From contig NZ_JAKIKR010000006.1 in the NCBI RefSeq assembly GCF_023284025.1, positions 62,001 through 126,000 on the forward strand: 64,000 bases of DNA, written 5' to 3'. The stretch is from Shewanella abyssi (GTDB lineage: Bacteria > Pseudomonadota > Gammaproteobacteria > Enterobacterales > Shewanellaceae). The position numbers and the translations under genes are program-made. This document shows, piece by piece, positions 30,761 to 40,415 of the stretch (position 1 is the first letter of the stretch; every line of letters starts with the position of its first letter). The notes under the pieces were generated by a model, which was not told the origin of the DNA, ran no database searches, and saw only the letters and a program-made list of their open reading frames with translations.

Positions 30761-31651
30761 TTATTCAGGTTCAACCACGATATGTTCAAGTTCTACAGCA
30801 GCGACTGCGTGTAGCGCATCCATTGTCGCACCCACTAATGAAACCACGCCTTTAGAGGACTCGATGAGTACTGCACGGTTAATGTCACTGAAATCACGAT
30901 TGTGACGCGCCATAGTCGATAGCGCCATTTGCATCGGTAACATCGACGGGTTAAACGCTGCATTTTCAGCGTAGCGGCCACAATAGGTGGCACCATCTTT
31001 AGTCTCTAATACCACGGCTGCATAGTTTTTGGTGTACGGAGCGTAACTAAGACCTGCATGATCGACTGCCTCGATGATCATCGGGTCTGAGCTGTCCAGA
31101 CTCAGCTCATGCTGCTGCTTGGTTAGCAAGGGCTCTGTGATATTTAGATCGCTCGGACCAAAGGCATAGGGTAGATAATGGGACAGAGGTTGAATTTCTT
31201 GTTCAGGAAGGTGGATGTTCACCTTCTGGCCTTCAACCAGCTCATTCATAAATTGGCGACAGTGGCCACAGGGTGAAAAGTTAACGATGACATCTTCAAT
31301 TTGACGTTCACCACTTAGCCAAGCATGGCTAATCGCGCTCTGCTCTGCGTGCACAGAATGAAACAGCGCTTCGCCAGGTAACTCGAGGTTGGCACCCATG
31401 TATATATCGCCGCTTTTGCCTTTTGCTATCGCGCCAACATAAAAATTACTGATAGGTACTCTTGCAAGCGCCGCAGATATTGGCAGTAACGCCAGCAGCA
31501 ACGCTTGCTCATCCATCTGGGTCGCCGTTTTTAATTCATCAAGTTGCTGAGCATCGATATGCCCAGCAAAGTCTTTATCTAAAATCGGTACGATTGCCGT
31601 CGCGAGAGGCTCCGGTAAATTAGCTATGCTTTTCAAAAATCGGTCTTGCAT
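30761..31651 (-). CDS. cdd: Cytidine deaminase
   Basis: A 296-residue dimeric-type cytidine/deoxycytidine deaminase, as in E. coli. The zinc site is visible as HAEQ (His and catalytic Glu near 105) and SPCGHCRQF (two Cys near 132). The C-terminal half is a degenerate copy of the deaminase fold. It functions in pyrimidine salvage. Monocistronic. Confidence 0.95.
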   Translation of the reverse strand: MQDRFLKSIANLPEPLATAIVPILDKDFAGHIDAQQLDELKTATQMDEQALLLALLPISAALARVPISNFYVGAIAKGKSGDIYMGANLELPGEALFHSVHAEQSAISHAWLSGERQIEDVIVNFSPCGHCRQFMNELVEGQKVNIHLPEQEIQPLSHYLPYAFGPSDLNITEPLLTKQQHELSLDSSDPMIIEAVDHAGLSYAPYTKNYAAVVLETKDGATYCGRYAENAAFNPSMLPMQMALSTMARHNRDFSDINRAVLIESSKGVVSLVGATMDALHAVAAVELEHIVVEPE

Positions 31652-31748
31652 TCGCTACTTCCTTTCAATTAACGCTATTGGAATATCATTCTAGTAAGCT
31701 TGTTACATATAGAATGCGACATAGATCGCATTTTATGGCCTAAAAAAC

Positions 31749-33170
31749 CTAAAGACTTCTAAGATAATGACATAAAGCCTGTAATAATTTCTGCTTTGAT
31801 TCATCTTGCTCAGTTTCTTCAATGATGTTTTCAAGCCTGATCATATAGTCAGGATCATTAAGTCTTGGCTGACAGAATTCACGCCAACGAATGAGCTCTG
31901 AATCATCCAGTGTTTCAGGATAATTACGCGCCCGATATCGATACAACATTTCCGGTAAGCGTTCATCGTCAAACGAAAGCTCAAGTGCTGCCAAATTGAC
32001 GGGCTTAGTATTACGGATCATCTCCATTTTGGCCTTGTCCGCATGACTAAAGAAGCCACCGCTATAAAGCTGAAGATCGCAATCTGTAATGACGCGATCT
32101 GACTCGATATCAAAATCAAACACGTCAACCAGCTTCTCTCTTATCTCTGGGTGCTGTCTAAGTCGCTTGTATTGCTCTCTTGCGAATGCCTTATCGATAT
32201 CAAGACGAGCTGCATTCTCATCGGTTAACGTTTTAGCGCCCGCAAGAAATGGGCTCTTATTGATATGGATCTGCTTAATGCCGATAGGTAGCTCATCTTC
32301 GGCTAAATCGTCACGCCTCGTGTACATGCGCTCTCTAATCTGCTCAGCCGTTAACTCAATGAGTGGCGTGACATCCATGGCCAAATTGACACAAATAACC
32401 GCATTCTTATTGGTGGAGTGAAAGGCCAGCGGCGCAATTAATGTCGTACAACCATTGAGTGCGCTAATTTTAGAGCTTACATGTACTAGGGGCTTCATCT
32501 CCAGCACATCAATAAGCTTACTAACTTCCTGTTTTCGGCGCAGACTGAAGTAGTAATCGAACAGTTTCGGCTGCACTGATTTTATAAGCTTAGCCATCGC
32601 AATGGTGGCATAAACATCCGACATGGCATCGTGGGCTTTCTCGTGACTAAGGCCATTGGCAACCGTGAGCTGTTCAAGTTTAAAACTGGGCGAGCCATCT
32701 TCTTTTTGTGGCCAGTTTATTCCATCGGGTCTAAATGCATAGCAAGCACGGACTAAATCAATGATATCCCAGCGACTATTGCCGTTTTGCCACTCTCTAG
32801 CATAGGGGTCGAAGAAGTTGCGATAGAAGCCATAGCGGGTGACTTCATCGTCAAACCGAATTGAGTTATAACCGACAACACAGGTGTTTTCTTGGCTGAA
32901 TTGATGGTTGATTTTAGCCATGAATTCAGCTTCTGGCATCCCTTTCATATTGGCCAGTTGCGGGGTGATCCCGGTGATCAAAATGGCTTCTGGCGATGGC
33001 AGGTAGTCGTTTGCAAGCTTACAATAAAAGGTCACTGGCTCCTCAATAATGTTGAGGTCCATGTCTGTCCTGACGCCAGCAAATTGAGACGGTCTGTCTT
33101 TTGCTGGGTTTGCACCGAATGTCTCGTAATCGTGCCAATATAAAGTAGGTTGTTTCTTAGCGTTTTTCAT
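31749..33170 (-). CDS. sbcB: Exodeoxyribonuclease I
   Basis: A 473-residue 3'-5' single-strand DNA exonuclease for recombination and mismatch repair. The DEDD-type motifs are visible: YDYETFG-like HDYETFG (about 13-19), YNSIRFDDEV, and HDAMSDVYAT (about 180). The SH3-like and C-terminal helical domains follow. Its 5' end abuts the prophage, so its native promoter may have been separated from it. Confidence 0.95.
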   Translation of the reverse strand: MKNAKKQPTLYWHDYETFGANPAKDRPSQFAGVRTDMDLNIIEEPVTFYCKLANDYLPSPEAILITGITPQLANMKGMPEAEFMAKINHQFSQENTCVVGYNSIRFDDEVTRYGFYRNFFDPYAREWQNGNSRWDIIDLVRACYAFRPDGINWPQKEDGSPSFKLEQLTVANGLSHEKAHDAMSDVYATIAMAKLIKSVQPKLFDYYFSLRRKQEVSKLIDVLEMKPLVHVSSKISALNGCTTLIAPLAFHSTNKNAVICVNLAMDVTPLIELTAEQIRERMYTRRDDLAEDELPIGIKQIHINKSPFLAGAKTLTDENAARLDIDKAFAREQYKRLRQHPEIREKLVDVFDFDIESDRVITDCDLQLYSGGFFSHADKAKMEMIRNTKPVNLAALELSFDDERLPEMLYRYRARNYPETLDDSELIRWREFCQPRLNDPDYMIRLENIIEETEQDESKQKLLQALCHYLRSL

Positions 33171-33277
33171 AGTTCACTTATGTATCAAAAATATGGTTAT
33201 TTCTTTTAAATATCAAATATTAAGAATGAATTAGGTTCGTTTCTGTTCAACCTTGAAATACAGTGTTAAAATAAAGT

Positions 33278-33322
33278 TGTGCATCATAATGTGCATCACG
33301 AATGTTAACAATGTGCATCACG
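33278..33322. repeat. Three TGTGCATCA repeats before the integrase gene
   Basis: TGTGCATCA occurs at 33278-33286, 33290-33298 and 33312-33320, on the same strand, spaced 12 and 22 bases. They may be arm-type sites for the integrase or excisionase, or operator sites for its own promoter. If the preferred integrase start is used, all are non-coding. Confidence 0.6.
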
Positions 33323-33336
33323 CGAAGGTTGGTCAA

Positions 33337-34512
33337 ATGGCATTATCTGATAGTAAATTAAGGAATATAAAAGCACCTTACCACGGCCCCATTGAGATTG
33401 CTGATCGTGATGGTTTAAGTGTACGAATTACCAAGAATGCTGTCATTGCCTTTTATTATCGCTTTCGTTGGCAAGCTAAGCAACAGCGAATCAAAATTGG
33501 TCGCTACCCGGATCTCAAACTTGCCGAGGCTCGTGCAACCGCGCTGGAGTATAGACAGCTGTTAGTTGACAATTTGGACCCTCGTTGCCACGGCGTTAAT
33601 AGAGGTGCAGCGCGGCTGCTTGGCGATATCAGCAATGACTTTATGAAAGCATACGCTTACCCTCAGCTATCGCCAACGACTGTTGTTCTGTATGAAAGCT
33701 TTATCTCCAAGTACATAGTGCCTAATTTCAATATCGATGTTGAGCGATACAGGTACACGGAATGGATTAAGTTACTTGATGGTGTAAGAGAAGAAACGAC
33801 AGCCGCAAACGCTGGCAGTATTCTTAAGCGTTTAAAAACGGTTATACGTTGGTCAAAAGCGCGTGGTGAAATTAAGTCATCAGCCTGCTTAGATATACCC
33901 ATTAAGGCTATAGGTGCTCACCAGTCGCGCAGAGAGCGCGTATTAGAGTGGGGCGAGGTGGCAGGGTTATGGCGCCAAGTTGAAGCGAGTAGGGCGACAC
34001 CTAAAACCAAAGCCTGCGTAAAGCTGCTTATCCTAACAGGTGCTCGAAACGCCGAGATAAGAGGGGCTAAACGCTGCGAGTTTGATCTTGATAAAGCCAT
34101 CTGGATATTGCCTAAAGAACGCTCTAAGACGGGCAAAATGATTCGGCGTCCGTTAAGCAACCAAAGCATCAGTATCATTGAGTCGTTAGATTTTATTTAT
34201 GGGCAAGACCGGCATTTCTTGATTGAGGGATTAAGCCAGGATAAAGCGCTTTCAACTCATGCGCTAAATCGATACGTACAACGTCTAAATGAACAGCTCG
34301 ATTATCCTCACTTTGTACCGCACGATTTCCGGCGAACAATATCAACTCGACTGAGTGAGAATAAAATAATGCCCCATGTCACTGAAAAGATGTTGGGCCA
34401 TGAGTTGGGTGGGATCATGGCTATTTACAACAAGCATGATTGGTATGATGAGCAGATAATTGCCTATCAGTTATATTGGGATTTGTTGAAAAAGCATATT
34501 CTGCAGGGTTAG
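33337..34512 (+). CDS. int: P4-type tyrosine integrase of the prophage
   Basis: A 391-residue site-specific recombinase. The N-terminal arm-binding DUF4102 domain (about 1-85, with SDSKLRNIKAP and KIGRYPDLKLAEAR) is followed by a core-binding domain and a catalytic domain with Arg in LTGARNAEIRGA, the HDFRR box, His in LGHE and a Tyr nucleophile in the AIYNKHDWYDE region. The frame opens at 33253, but that extension overlaps the TGTGCATCA repeats, so the ATG at 33337 (MALSDSK, normal family start) is preferred. It should insert and excise this prophage next to sbcB. Confidence 0.92.
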   Translation: MALSDSKLRNIKAPYHGPIEIADRDGLSVRITKNAVIAFYYRFRWQAKQQRIKIGRYPDLKLAEARATALEYRQLLVDNLDPRCHGVNRGAARLLGDISNDFMKAYAYPQLSPTTVVLYESFISKYIVPNFNIDVERYRYTEWIKLLDGVREETTAANAGSILKRLKTVIRWSKARGEIKSSACLDIPIKAIGAHQSRRERVLEWGEVAGLWRQVEASRATPKTKACVKLLILTGARNAEIRGAKRCEFDLDKAIWILPKERSKTGKMIRRPLSNQSISIIESLDFIYGQDRHFLIEGLSQDKALSTHALNRYVQRLNEQLDYPHFVPHDFRRTISTRLSENKIMPHVTEKMLGHELGGIMAIYNKHDWYDEQIIAYQLYWDLLKKHILQG

Positions 34513-34781
34513 TGGGTTATAGTAGCCCAATGCTATTTAACACTTTCAATAGCATACATTGATTACAGTTCTATGCTAGCTTATGCCGAAACTAGGGGGT
34601 GAGCATATATTCTGGTTCGTATTGTATGAATCAGAAAAGTAAACCCGTTTTAGATATACACAGAACTTGACCCTATGGTTCGTTACTTAGGCTAGACAGG
34701 TAATGTAATCCTTTTGTAAAAAGTTTGTTTAATAGGGTATTACGAGAGAAAATTTAACAGCTCGAATAATGGAGAATTAAA

Positions 34782-35657
34782 ATGTCTGTTGGCTATTCAA
34801 TTCGTATAGATTTTGACACTACACAAGAGCGTCCTGAGCGCGTATTTAATGCAATGGCGATGTATGTGGAGGGTTTCAATGAATTACAAGAGGCATTTAT
34901 CCGTGGATACGGTAACAATATTGAGTTTAGGTCTTCACTAGACAGCACTCGCGAAGGTTCATGTATTGCTGATATTTGCCTTCATATTAAAGATAAAGTA
35001 CGCAACGCAAATTTCAATAATATATTTGATGGAATTTACGAGGGTGTGAGGAAAGAAATATCAACCACAAGTAAGGTTGATTCTGAAAATGATATCCGCA
35101 TTTTCGCCGACAATGTATATACATCTGCCGCAGCTAACGAAGAAGAGTTCAAACAGTTTACATGCCAAGGTGATGCCCATTTACTTGACATAGCTGACGC
35201 ATTAAACAAGATATATAAAGCTAAAGGTTTTCTCACACCAGAGGATATCGTTCAATTTGGGCGTAAATTAGACTTTATTGATATAAGTGAGGGCTTTGCT
35301 TGCCCTCGTAATGGAGATCAGATTTTTGAAGATACGATTCAGCCTTTCCCATCTATAGAAGTCTTCATAGTTAGACGCCCTTCATATGTCGAGAATCTTC
35401 AATGGGACTTTGAGTGTAGTACTCGTAAACCCAGAACATTTAGTGCGAAAATGCTAGATGAAAAATGGTTTACAAAATGGTCAAACCATCAAGAACAAAT
35501 ATGGCCTGGCGATGCTTTACATGTACAAGTAAGAACGAAGCACAAATCTAATAAATTCAAAAAGAAAGTGACTTTCGAAACTGAGGTCTTGAAAGTAATT
35601 AGTGTTGTACCTCAGAATGAAGTTGAGCAATTCATATTGGGTTTAGAAAATGACTAG
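34782..35657 (+). CDS. Cargo protein of unknown function (291 aa)
   Basis: A soluble, acidic protein with no membrane segment or signal peptide. I do not recognise the family with confidence. Its beginning, a strand followed by a helix and a segment on serial residues (EFRSSLDSTREGSCIADI), loosely recalls small uncharacterised proteins found beside membrane effectors in defence islands, but this is only a resemblance. The overlap of eight bases with the next gene shows that the two form an operon. GGAG precedes the ATG. Confidence 0.6.
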   Translation: MSVGYSIRIDFDTTQERPERVFNAMAMYVEGFNELQEAFIRGYGNNIEFRSSLDSTREGSCIADICLHIKDKVRNANFNNIFDGIYEGVRKEISTTSKVDSENDIRIFADNVYTSAAANEEEFKQFTCQGDAHLLDIADALNKIYKAKGFLTPEDIVQFGRKLDFIDISEGFACPRNGDQIFEDTIQPFPSIEVFIVRRPSYVENLQWDFECSTRKPRTFSAKMLDEKWFTKWSNHQEQIWPGDALHVQVRTKHKSNKFKKKVTFETEVLKVISVVPQNEVEQFILGLEND

Positions 35658-36036
35658 AACTTATGATGTAGCTAAAAAAGAAGCGGTATTTATTGCTTTA
35701 CCTTTGTTGGTACTGTTCATAATTAAAATACTTAGTGATGATTTGGTGTCATTCGTTAAGCTTTCTGACTTTTCTTTGGCAACCTCGATCATGTATGGGC
35801 AATTATTGGCTAAGACGCTAGATGTACCAGATAAAAACAAAAAAGGTGGAAGGTTTAGCACTTATCAGGTGTACATATTCACGGTATCAATTATCTCTAT
35901 GACTATGTACATCGGCTTTCAGGTATTACCTGATATCAATTTTTATTTTTACGTGTTTCAAATTTTTATTTTCCTACTCGGTATCATCTTCTACATACCG
36001 CTCTCAACGCTTATGAGTGACCTTCGGGAAGGTTAA
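35650..36036 (+). CDS. Membrane protein partner of the 291-aa cargo protein
   Basis: A 128-residue protein with about three membrane helices (about 12-30, 74-92 and 97-117) joined by a Lys-rich loop (DVPDKNKKGGRFS). It is not recognised. The start codon lies inside the preceding gene, which suggests coupled translation and a shared function, for example a soluble sensor with a membrane effector; that role is inference only. Confidence 0.6.
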   Translation: MTRTYDVAKKEAVFIALPLLVLFIIKILSDDLVSFVKLSDFSLATSIMYGQLLAKTLDVPDKNKKGGRFSTYQVYIFTVSIISMTMYIGFQVLPDINFYFYVFQIFIFLLGIIFYIPLSTLMSDLREG

Positions 36037-36444
36037 CTGACCTAGCCAAACCTTTCTTATTCATCGGAAAACGGTGAAGACAAACGATTGGTGATAATTC
36101 GGGCTGCCTAATTTAGGAGTTGTGAAGTCTTCGGTGTTCTAAAAGATACCGACATGACATGACATGATGGGTCGGCGCTGGAAGATTGTAAGTCCCCCAC
36201 AATTATTGTCTGGTATTACACTTTTAGGGATTCAATCCGAGTTAGATATTAAAACTTCAAAACATTTGCTTAACCCTGCTTGAGCGGTAACTAGAATAAA
36301 ATAGTAATTAACAGGCGATTACCGCCAAACTGATATTTGTAGGGAATGACGAAAAAGTTGTTTTTTTTCAGGTAATAACAAGGTTTTTTATGGGTATACT
36401 CATTTGATTGTGCGATACTTGCGCTTTTAATAATCACGAACTCA
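36037..36444. other. Non-coding stretch before the NACHT gene
   Basis: A 408-base gap. It contains a short tandem repeat of CATGA units (around 36152-36166) inside an imperfect hairpin CCGAC...GTCGG, and AT-rich DNA near 36280-36420 that may hold the NACHT promoter. No gene is seen. Confidence 0.45.
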
Positions 36445-38319
36445 ATGAATATGCCCGTCTTAGAAACTCTAGCCTCGAAGGCTCTCTTAACATTAACAAC
36501 TTCTATTGTAAAGAAATTCACCGACTTTGGTTGGACAAAAATAGCTGATGAAATTAGTGCTTCTTTCGATGAAAATTCTATTCGTAATTACTGTAATGCA
36601 TGCGAAGAATATATAAATATTAGGACACTCTATTCCAGTCAATGTGACGTATTTATCGATGATGTTTACGTGCCGTTGTTCATGTCGCCAATGAATGATC
36701 CAGAACAAAAATTTGAAATAACCAATTTGAATTTTTACAGCGAAGGTATTACGAGCATTATTGGCCGTGCCGGTCAAGGTAAATCGACCTTTTTAAGGAA
36801 AATGCTAATAAATGAATTTAAAAATGGCAGGTATCTACCTGTTTTTTTTGAACTAAAGTACTTTGGTGAAGGACAACTGTTAATTGACTTAATTGTAGAT
36901 TGGTTTGGTCGTCACAATGTGAGTACAAATAAGAAAGGTATCGAAAGACTGTTCAAAAGTGGATATATCAAGCTTTTTCTAGATGGGTTTGATGAAATGC
37001 CGCCAAGTATAAGAGAAGAAGCTCTGGGCAAGATTAAGGATTTTTCCAGGTTATACCCCAAAACGACAATTATAGTTACAACAAGACCTGATACGATAAT
37101 TACCACTGAACCGTTTGTTAGCAATTATCAGGTTTTAGATCTGGAAGTTGAGCACATTCGACTGTTATTTGAAAATATATCCTGTCATGATTTGGATTCA
37201 GTTAGTGAAGCTATGGCGCAAATTGAGAATAACCCAAATATAAAAAAAGTCGCTGCAACCCCTATACTGGCAATTCTTTTATTTTTGACTTTTAAGGCTT
37301 GGTCAAAGATACCTGACAATCTATCTGATTTTTATAAAAAAGTGTTTTTAACTTTGCTTACTCATCACGATAGCTTAAAACCAGGTAAAAAAATTGATAG
37401 GGGGATAGACATTCCACTAAACGATTTTCAAATCGAAGAAGTGTTCTCTAATTTTAGTTTCCTCAGTTTTAGCGAAGAAATGTACGACTTCACCCATGAA
37501 GAGGCGAGTAAATTTGCTGAGATTGCTCTCGATGAAGCCTGCTATGACAATGTTGAACCTACGAAGTTAATTAATATAATTAAACAATGCACTGGCATCT
37601 TGTGTAATAACGGTTATGACAAGATTGTCTATTCTCATAAATCACTGCAAGAGTACTTTACGTCGGTGTACATAGCACGACAGGATCTTGATGATAAGGC
37701 TATTTTTTATAAAGAATGCCACAGAGGAGATGAGGAAACCAAATATAAAGAAGTCTTAGCTTTTTTATCTGGTATAGACACCAAAGAATATACAAAGTAC
37801 TACCATATTCCTTGTTTCAACTCGATTTTTGATCCAAAAGATATCAAAAATGTGACTCGCAAGGAGTGGATTAAGGGTGCATATAAAGTAATGGAAGGTG
37901 TCCATTTATCATTTACTCAAGACATTTTGGACCATCCTAGTGTAGGTTTGGCCGTAGGTAAGGCTATCGATAAAAAGGCCAGTAATATTTATGAACTCAA
38001 AATTTTTCACCCTATTGTAATGAGCGTATTTGCAACGAACTCTAGCAAAATGTATGTTGAAAATAATCACGAGACCCTAGTACAAGAGATAGATAAGCTT
38101 GATAAAGGTGATGGCGTAATAGTTCCTTTGATAGAAGTTTTAGATGTACTCCCGAATAACCACAGGCTTGATTTTGAGAAAATTCTAATAGAAATAATGA
38201 ATCGGAGTATTGTAAAAGAGCATGAAGCGTTAATAGATTTTTGCTTTAAGAAGGAAAGACCAAGCTTACTCAAGACTGCATTTAAACGGAAAAAAGATAG
38301 TGAAAGTATTATTGCTTAA
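36445..38319 (+). CDS. NACHT-domain NTPase, candidate anti-phage protein
   Basis: A 624-residue STAND-type NTPase. The Walker A motif GRAGQGKST is at residues 107-115, Walker B KLFLDGFDE at 176-184 with the NACHT-typical acidic residues, and the sensor segment VTTRPD near 211. A winged-helix region and an HKSLQEYFTS motif near 410 are usual for NACHT proteins. No obvious leucine-rich repeats or recognised nuclease domain are seen at the C-terminus (about 460-624). Bacterial NACHT proteins protect against phages, and its place in prophage cargo supports such a role. The start lacks a strong ribosome binding site. Confidence 0.85.
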   Translation: MNMPVLETLASKALLTLTTSIVKKFTDFGWTKIADEISASFDENSIRNYCNACEEYINIRTLYSSQCDVFIDDVYVPLFMSPMNDPEQKFEITNLNFYSEGITSIIGRAGQGKSTFLRKMLINEFKNGRYLPVFFELKYFGEGQLLIDLIVDWFGRHNVSTNKKGIERLFKSGYIKLFLDGFDEMPPSIREEALGKIKDFSRLYPKTTIIVTTRPDTIITTEPFVSNYQVLDLEVEHIRLLFENISCHDLDSVSEAMAQIENNPNIKKVAATPILAILLFLTFKAWSKIPDNLSDFYKKVFLTLLTHHDSLKPGKKIDRGIDIPLNDFQIEEVFSNFSFLSFSEEMYDFTHEEASKFAEIALDEACYDNVEPTKLINIIKQCTGILCNNGYDKIVYSHKSLQEYFTSVYIARQDLDDKAIFYKECHRGDEETKYKEVLAFLSGIDTKEYTKYYHIPCFNSIFDPKDIKNVTRKEWIKGAYKVMEGVHLSFTQDILDHPSVGLAVGKAIDKKASNIYELKIFHPIVMSVFATNSSKMYVENNHETLVQEIDKLDKGDGVIVPLIEVLDVLPNNHRLDFEKILIEIMNRSIVKEHEALIDFCFKKERPSLLKTAFKRKKDSESIIA

Positions 38320-38623
38320 CCACTAATTATAAAAGGGCTCTATGGAGCCTTTTTAATCGAAATAAAACTACAAGATTTACAAACCCGATGTATGTATCGT
38401 TAGTCCGTCGAATTTTCCTAGTGATAAGCCATAAGATAACAAAAAACAGTACCATGGAAACGGATAAATTTTAGTATGGTAAAACATACTAGCAAGATGT
38501 GAACGAGCTTTTACTCTGCCTGATAATGTGGCAGTAAAAGCCTAGATAAACTGTCAGTTTTAGCTACATAGCTACATAGCAACTTAAAACTGACAGATTG
38601 CATCTAAATGAGCTTTTTACCCG
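38320..38623. other. Non-coding region with long hairpin
   Basis: A 304-base gap between convergent genes. CTGTCAGTTTTA (38551-38562) pairs with TTAAAACTGACAG (38584-38596), and the loop contains tandem AGCTACAT units. It could slow or end the leftward early transcript, but no strong T-run follows on that strand. Confidence 0.55.
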
Positions 38624-38872
38624 TTAATGCACCTCTTGCTTTCTCTCAATGAATGCAATTATTTCGGTTTGTCTATATTGCTTTAAGCCATTTTGGATTA
38701 AACACAGCGGTCTAACGATCTTGGTAAAATCAGGGTCCTTAACCACTTTAGTGTAAAACTTTGCCCTGCTAACGCTAAGAATTTTCATGGTTTGTGTGGC
38801 TGATAGTAATTTTTCATCTATCAAATAGTTTTTGATAGGTGCATCTTCAGATTGAAATTTAGTTGAATCCAT
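38624..38872 (-). CDS. AlpA-like helix-turn-helix regulator / excisionase
   Basis: An 82-residue protein with a MerR/AlpA-type DNA-binding helix-turn-helix (LLSATQTMKILSVSRAKFYT, then a basic strand and KQYRQTEIIAFIE). The open frame extends upstream through the methyltransferase gene, but the ATG at 38872, 10 bases after that gene's stop, is the sensible start. It is the last gene of the leftward early operon, a place where excisionases often lie. Confidence 0.75.
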   Translation of the reverse strand: MDSTKFQSEDAPIKNYLIDEKLLSATQTMKILSVSRAKFYTKVVKDPDFTKIVRPLCLIQNGLKQYRQTEIIAFIERKQEVH

Positions 38873-38882
38873 TGCTTTGTCC

Positions 38883-40415
38883 TTAGGCTGCAGCTGCAGC
38901 GATTGTTTTAATGCAAATGTAAGGTAGGTTTGCTCGGGTAAGAGCCTCGGCAAACTGTGGTGGCACGCTGTTGCCCACTCTGGCAACTTGTCGTTTTTTG
39001 GTGGTTTTTCCGTTGTAGTCCTTAATGATGTATTCAGGTTTAAAGCCTTGGCAGGCAAACAACTCGTGTGGTTCCAACATACGCATACCAATATCAATGA
39101 TTTGATAGGGTTCACCTTTTATCATTACCAAGCCAAATCGGTCGTTAGTGGTGATGGTGTGCAGAGGTTGATCACACGGTACGCCGTCTTGTTCGTTACC
39201 GTAATATTTGATAAAGAAAGCTTTTACTTCGCCAATGTGTAAACCACCTGCGGTAATTGTGTGCACGGGTTCGTTAGTGGCATGACCTATATTGGTGCCT
39301 CTTAGTTTTATCATGTGGCTGGTTACTAACTGAGATTTATCAACCCCAGCAGTGATAGTGCCTAGTGGATCATTGATGGAATGGCCTATGCTGTTCCCAA
39401 ATTGGCGGCACACAACCGGTGATACAACAGCAAAGTGACCGCCTTTTACTTCAGCACAAATGGTGCGTAGCGGTTCATTAACTGGCATATTTCGTTGACT
39501 GCTGGCATTGGCGTGTTCGGTGATAAATGGTGCTATATCATGACTAGGTACAATAAATGGCTCTTTGGCATCGATGATGAATTTTTGTATGCCTTTGGCT
39601 ATTCGCTTCATGGTGTTTTCAGCTAATGGCTTTTTACGGCCAAAGATAGATTTGCAGGGCAGAGACCAATCGATACATTCTGCGGCGGTTCTGTATGGCA
39701 GCAACTCACCACTTGTCACCTGATCACTACCTGGTGCTGCGTGGGTTGGCTGCGGCCAAACGATAGGGAGTCCATCACAGCGAGCCACCATAAATAAACG
39801 TTTGCGAATGGTTGGTGAACCATAGTCACAGGCGCGCATTTCACGCCACTCAACCTTATAACCTAAACCTTTTATGAGCTGGCTAATGTCGGTCAGGCCT
39901 AGCACATCGATACATTCAGCTAGTGCAGGGTGATTTGCATTAATGCCAGTCGATAATATATTAACGAATGCTTTAAAGGTTTCACTTTTACGTTCCGGGC
40001 ATGGCTTGGCCGTTTGGGTTTGCTCACATTCAATGACTGGCCCCCACGTTTTAAACTCTTCTACATTTTCTAGCATGATGACTTTTGGGCGAGTCAGCAG
40101 CGCCCAACGAATCACTACCCAAGCTAGGCCGCGAATTTGTTTGCTTACGGGTTTACCGCCTTTAGCTTTACTAAAGTGCTTGCAGTCAGGCGAGAACCAA
40201 GCCAAATCAACAGGCTTACCGGCTGTAGCTTGGACTGGGTTCACGTCAAAAACAGATTCGCAATAGTGCAGGGTGTCTGGGTGGTTTACTGAATGCATGG
40301 CAATGGCGTCTTGGTCATGATTAATAGCAATATCAACACTACGACCTAATGCCCAGCTTATTCCTTCAGAAGCACCGCCACCCCCTGCAAAGTTATCGAC
40401 TATTAGACCGTTCAT
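38883..40415 (-). CDS. Phage C5-cytosine DNA methyltransferase
   Basis: A 510-residue protein of the Dcm family. Motif I is DNFAGGGGASEG at the start; motif IV has the catalytic Cys in FSPDCKHFSK (about 78); motif VI is ENVEEF (about 121); motif VIII is DYGSPTIRKRLF (about 200); motif X follows near the C-terminus. The insert between VIII and IX (about 280-430) with repeated GTITAG/HTITAG-like units is the target-recognition region. The start overlaps the upstream gene (ATGA). It probably protects phage DNA from host restriction. Confidence 0.92.
   Translation of the reverse strand: MNGLIVDNFAGGGGASEGISWALGRSVDIAINHDQDAIAMHSVNHPDTLHYCESVFDVNPVQATAGKPVDLAWFSPDCKHFSKAKGGKPVSKQIRGLAWVVIRWALLTRPKVIMLENVEEFKTWGPVIECEQTQTAKPCPERKSETFKAFVNILSTGINANHPALAECIDVLGLTDISQLIKGLGYKVEWREMRACDYGSPTIRKRLFMVARCDGLPIVWPQPTHAAPGSDQVTSGELLPYRTAAECIDWSLPCKSIFGRKKPLAENTMKRIAKGIQKFIIDAKEPFIVPSHDIAPFITEHANASSQRNMPVNEPLRTICAEVKGGHFAVVSPVVCRQFGNSIGHSINDPLGTITAGVDKSQLVTSHMIKLRGTNIGHATNEPVHTITAGGLHIGEVKAFFIKYYGNEQDGVPCDQPLHTITTNDRFGLVMIKGEPYQIIDIGMRMLEPHELFACQGFKPEYIIKDYNGKTTKKRQVARVGNSVPPQFAEALTRANLPYICIKTIAAAAA

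Noticed and set aside
33253..33336. N-terminal extension of the integrase
   Set aside because: The extra 28 codons cross the TGTGCATCA repeats and do not match the family; the ATG at 33337 gives the normal start.
38873..39115. N-terminal extension of the AlpA-like gene into the methyltransferase gene
   Set aside because: It is an out-of-frame shadow of the methyltransferase C-terminus; an ATG 10 bases after the methyltransferase stop is the natural start.
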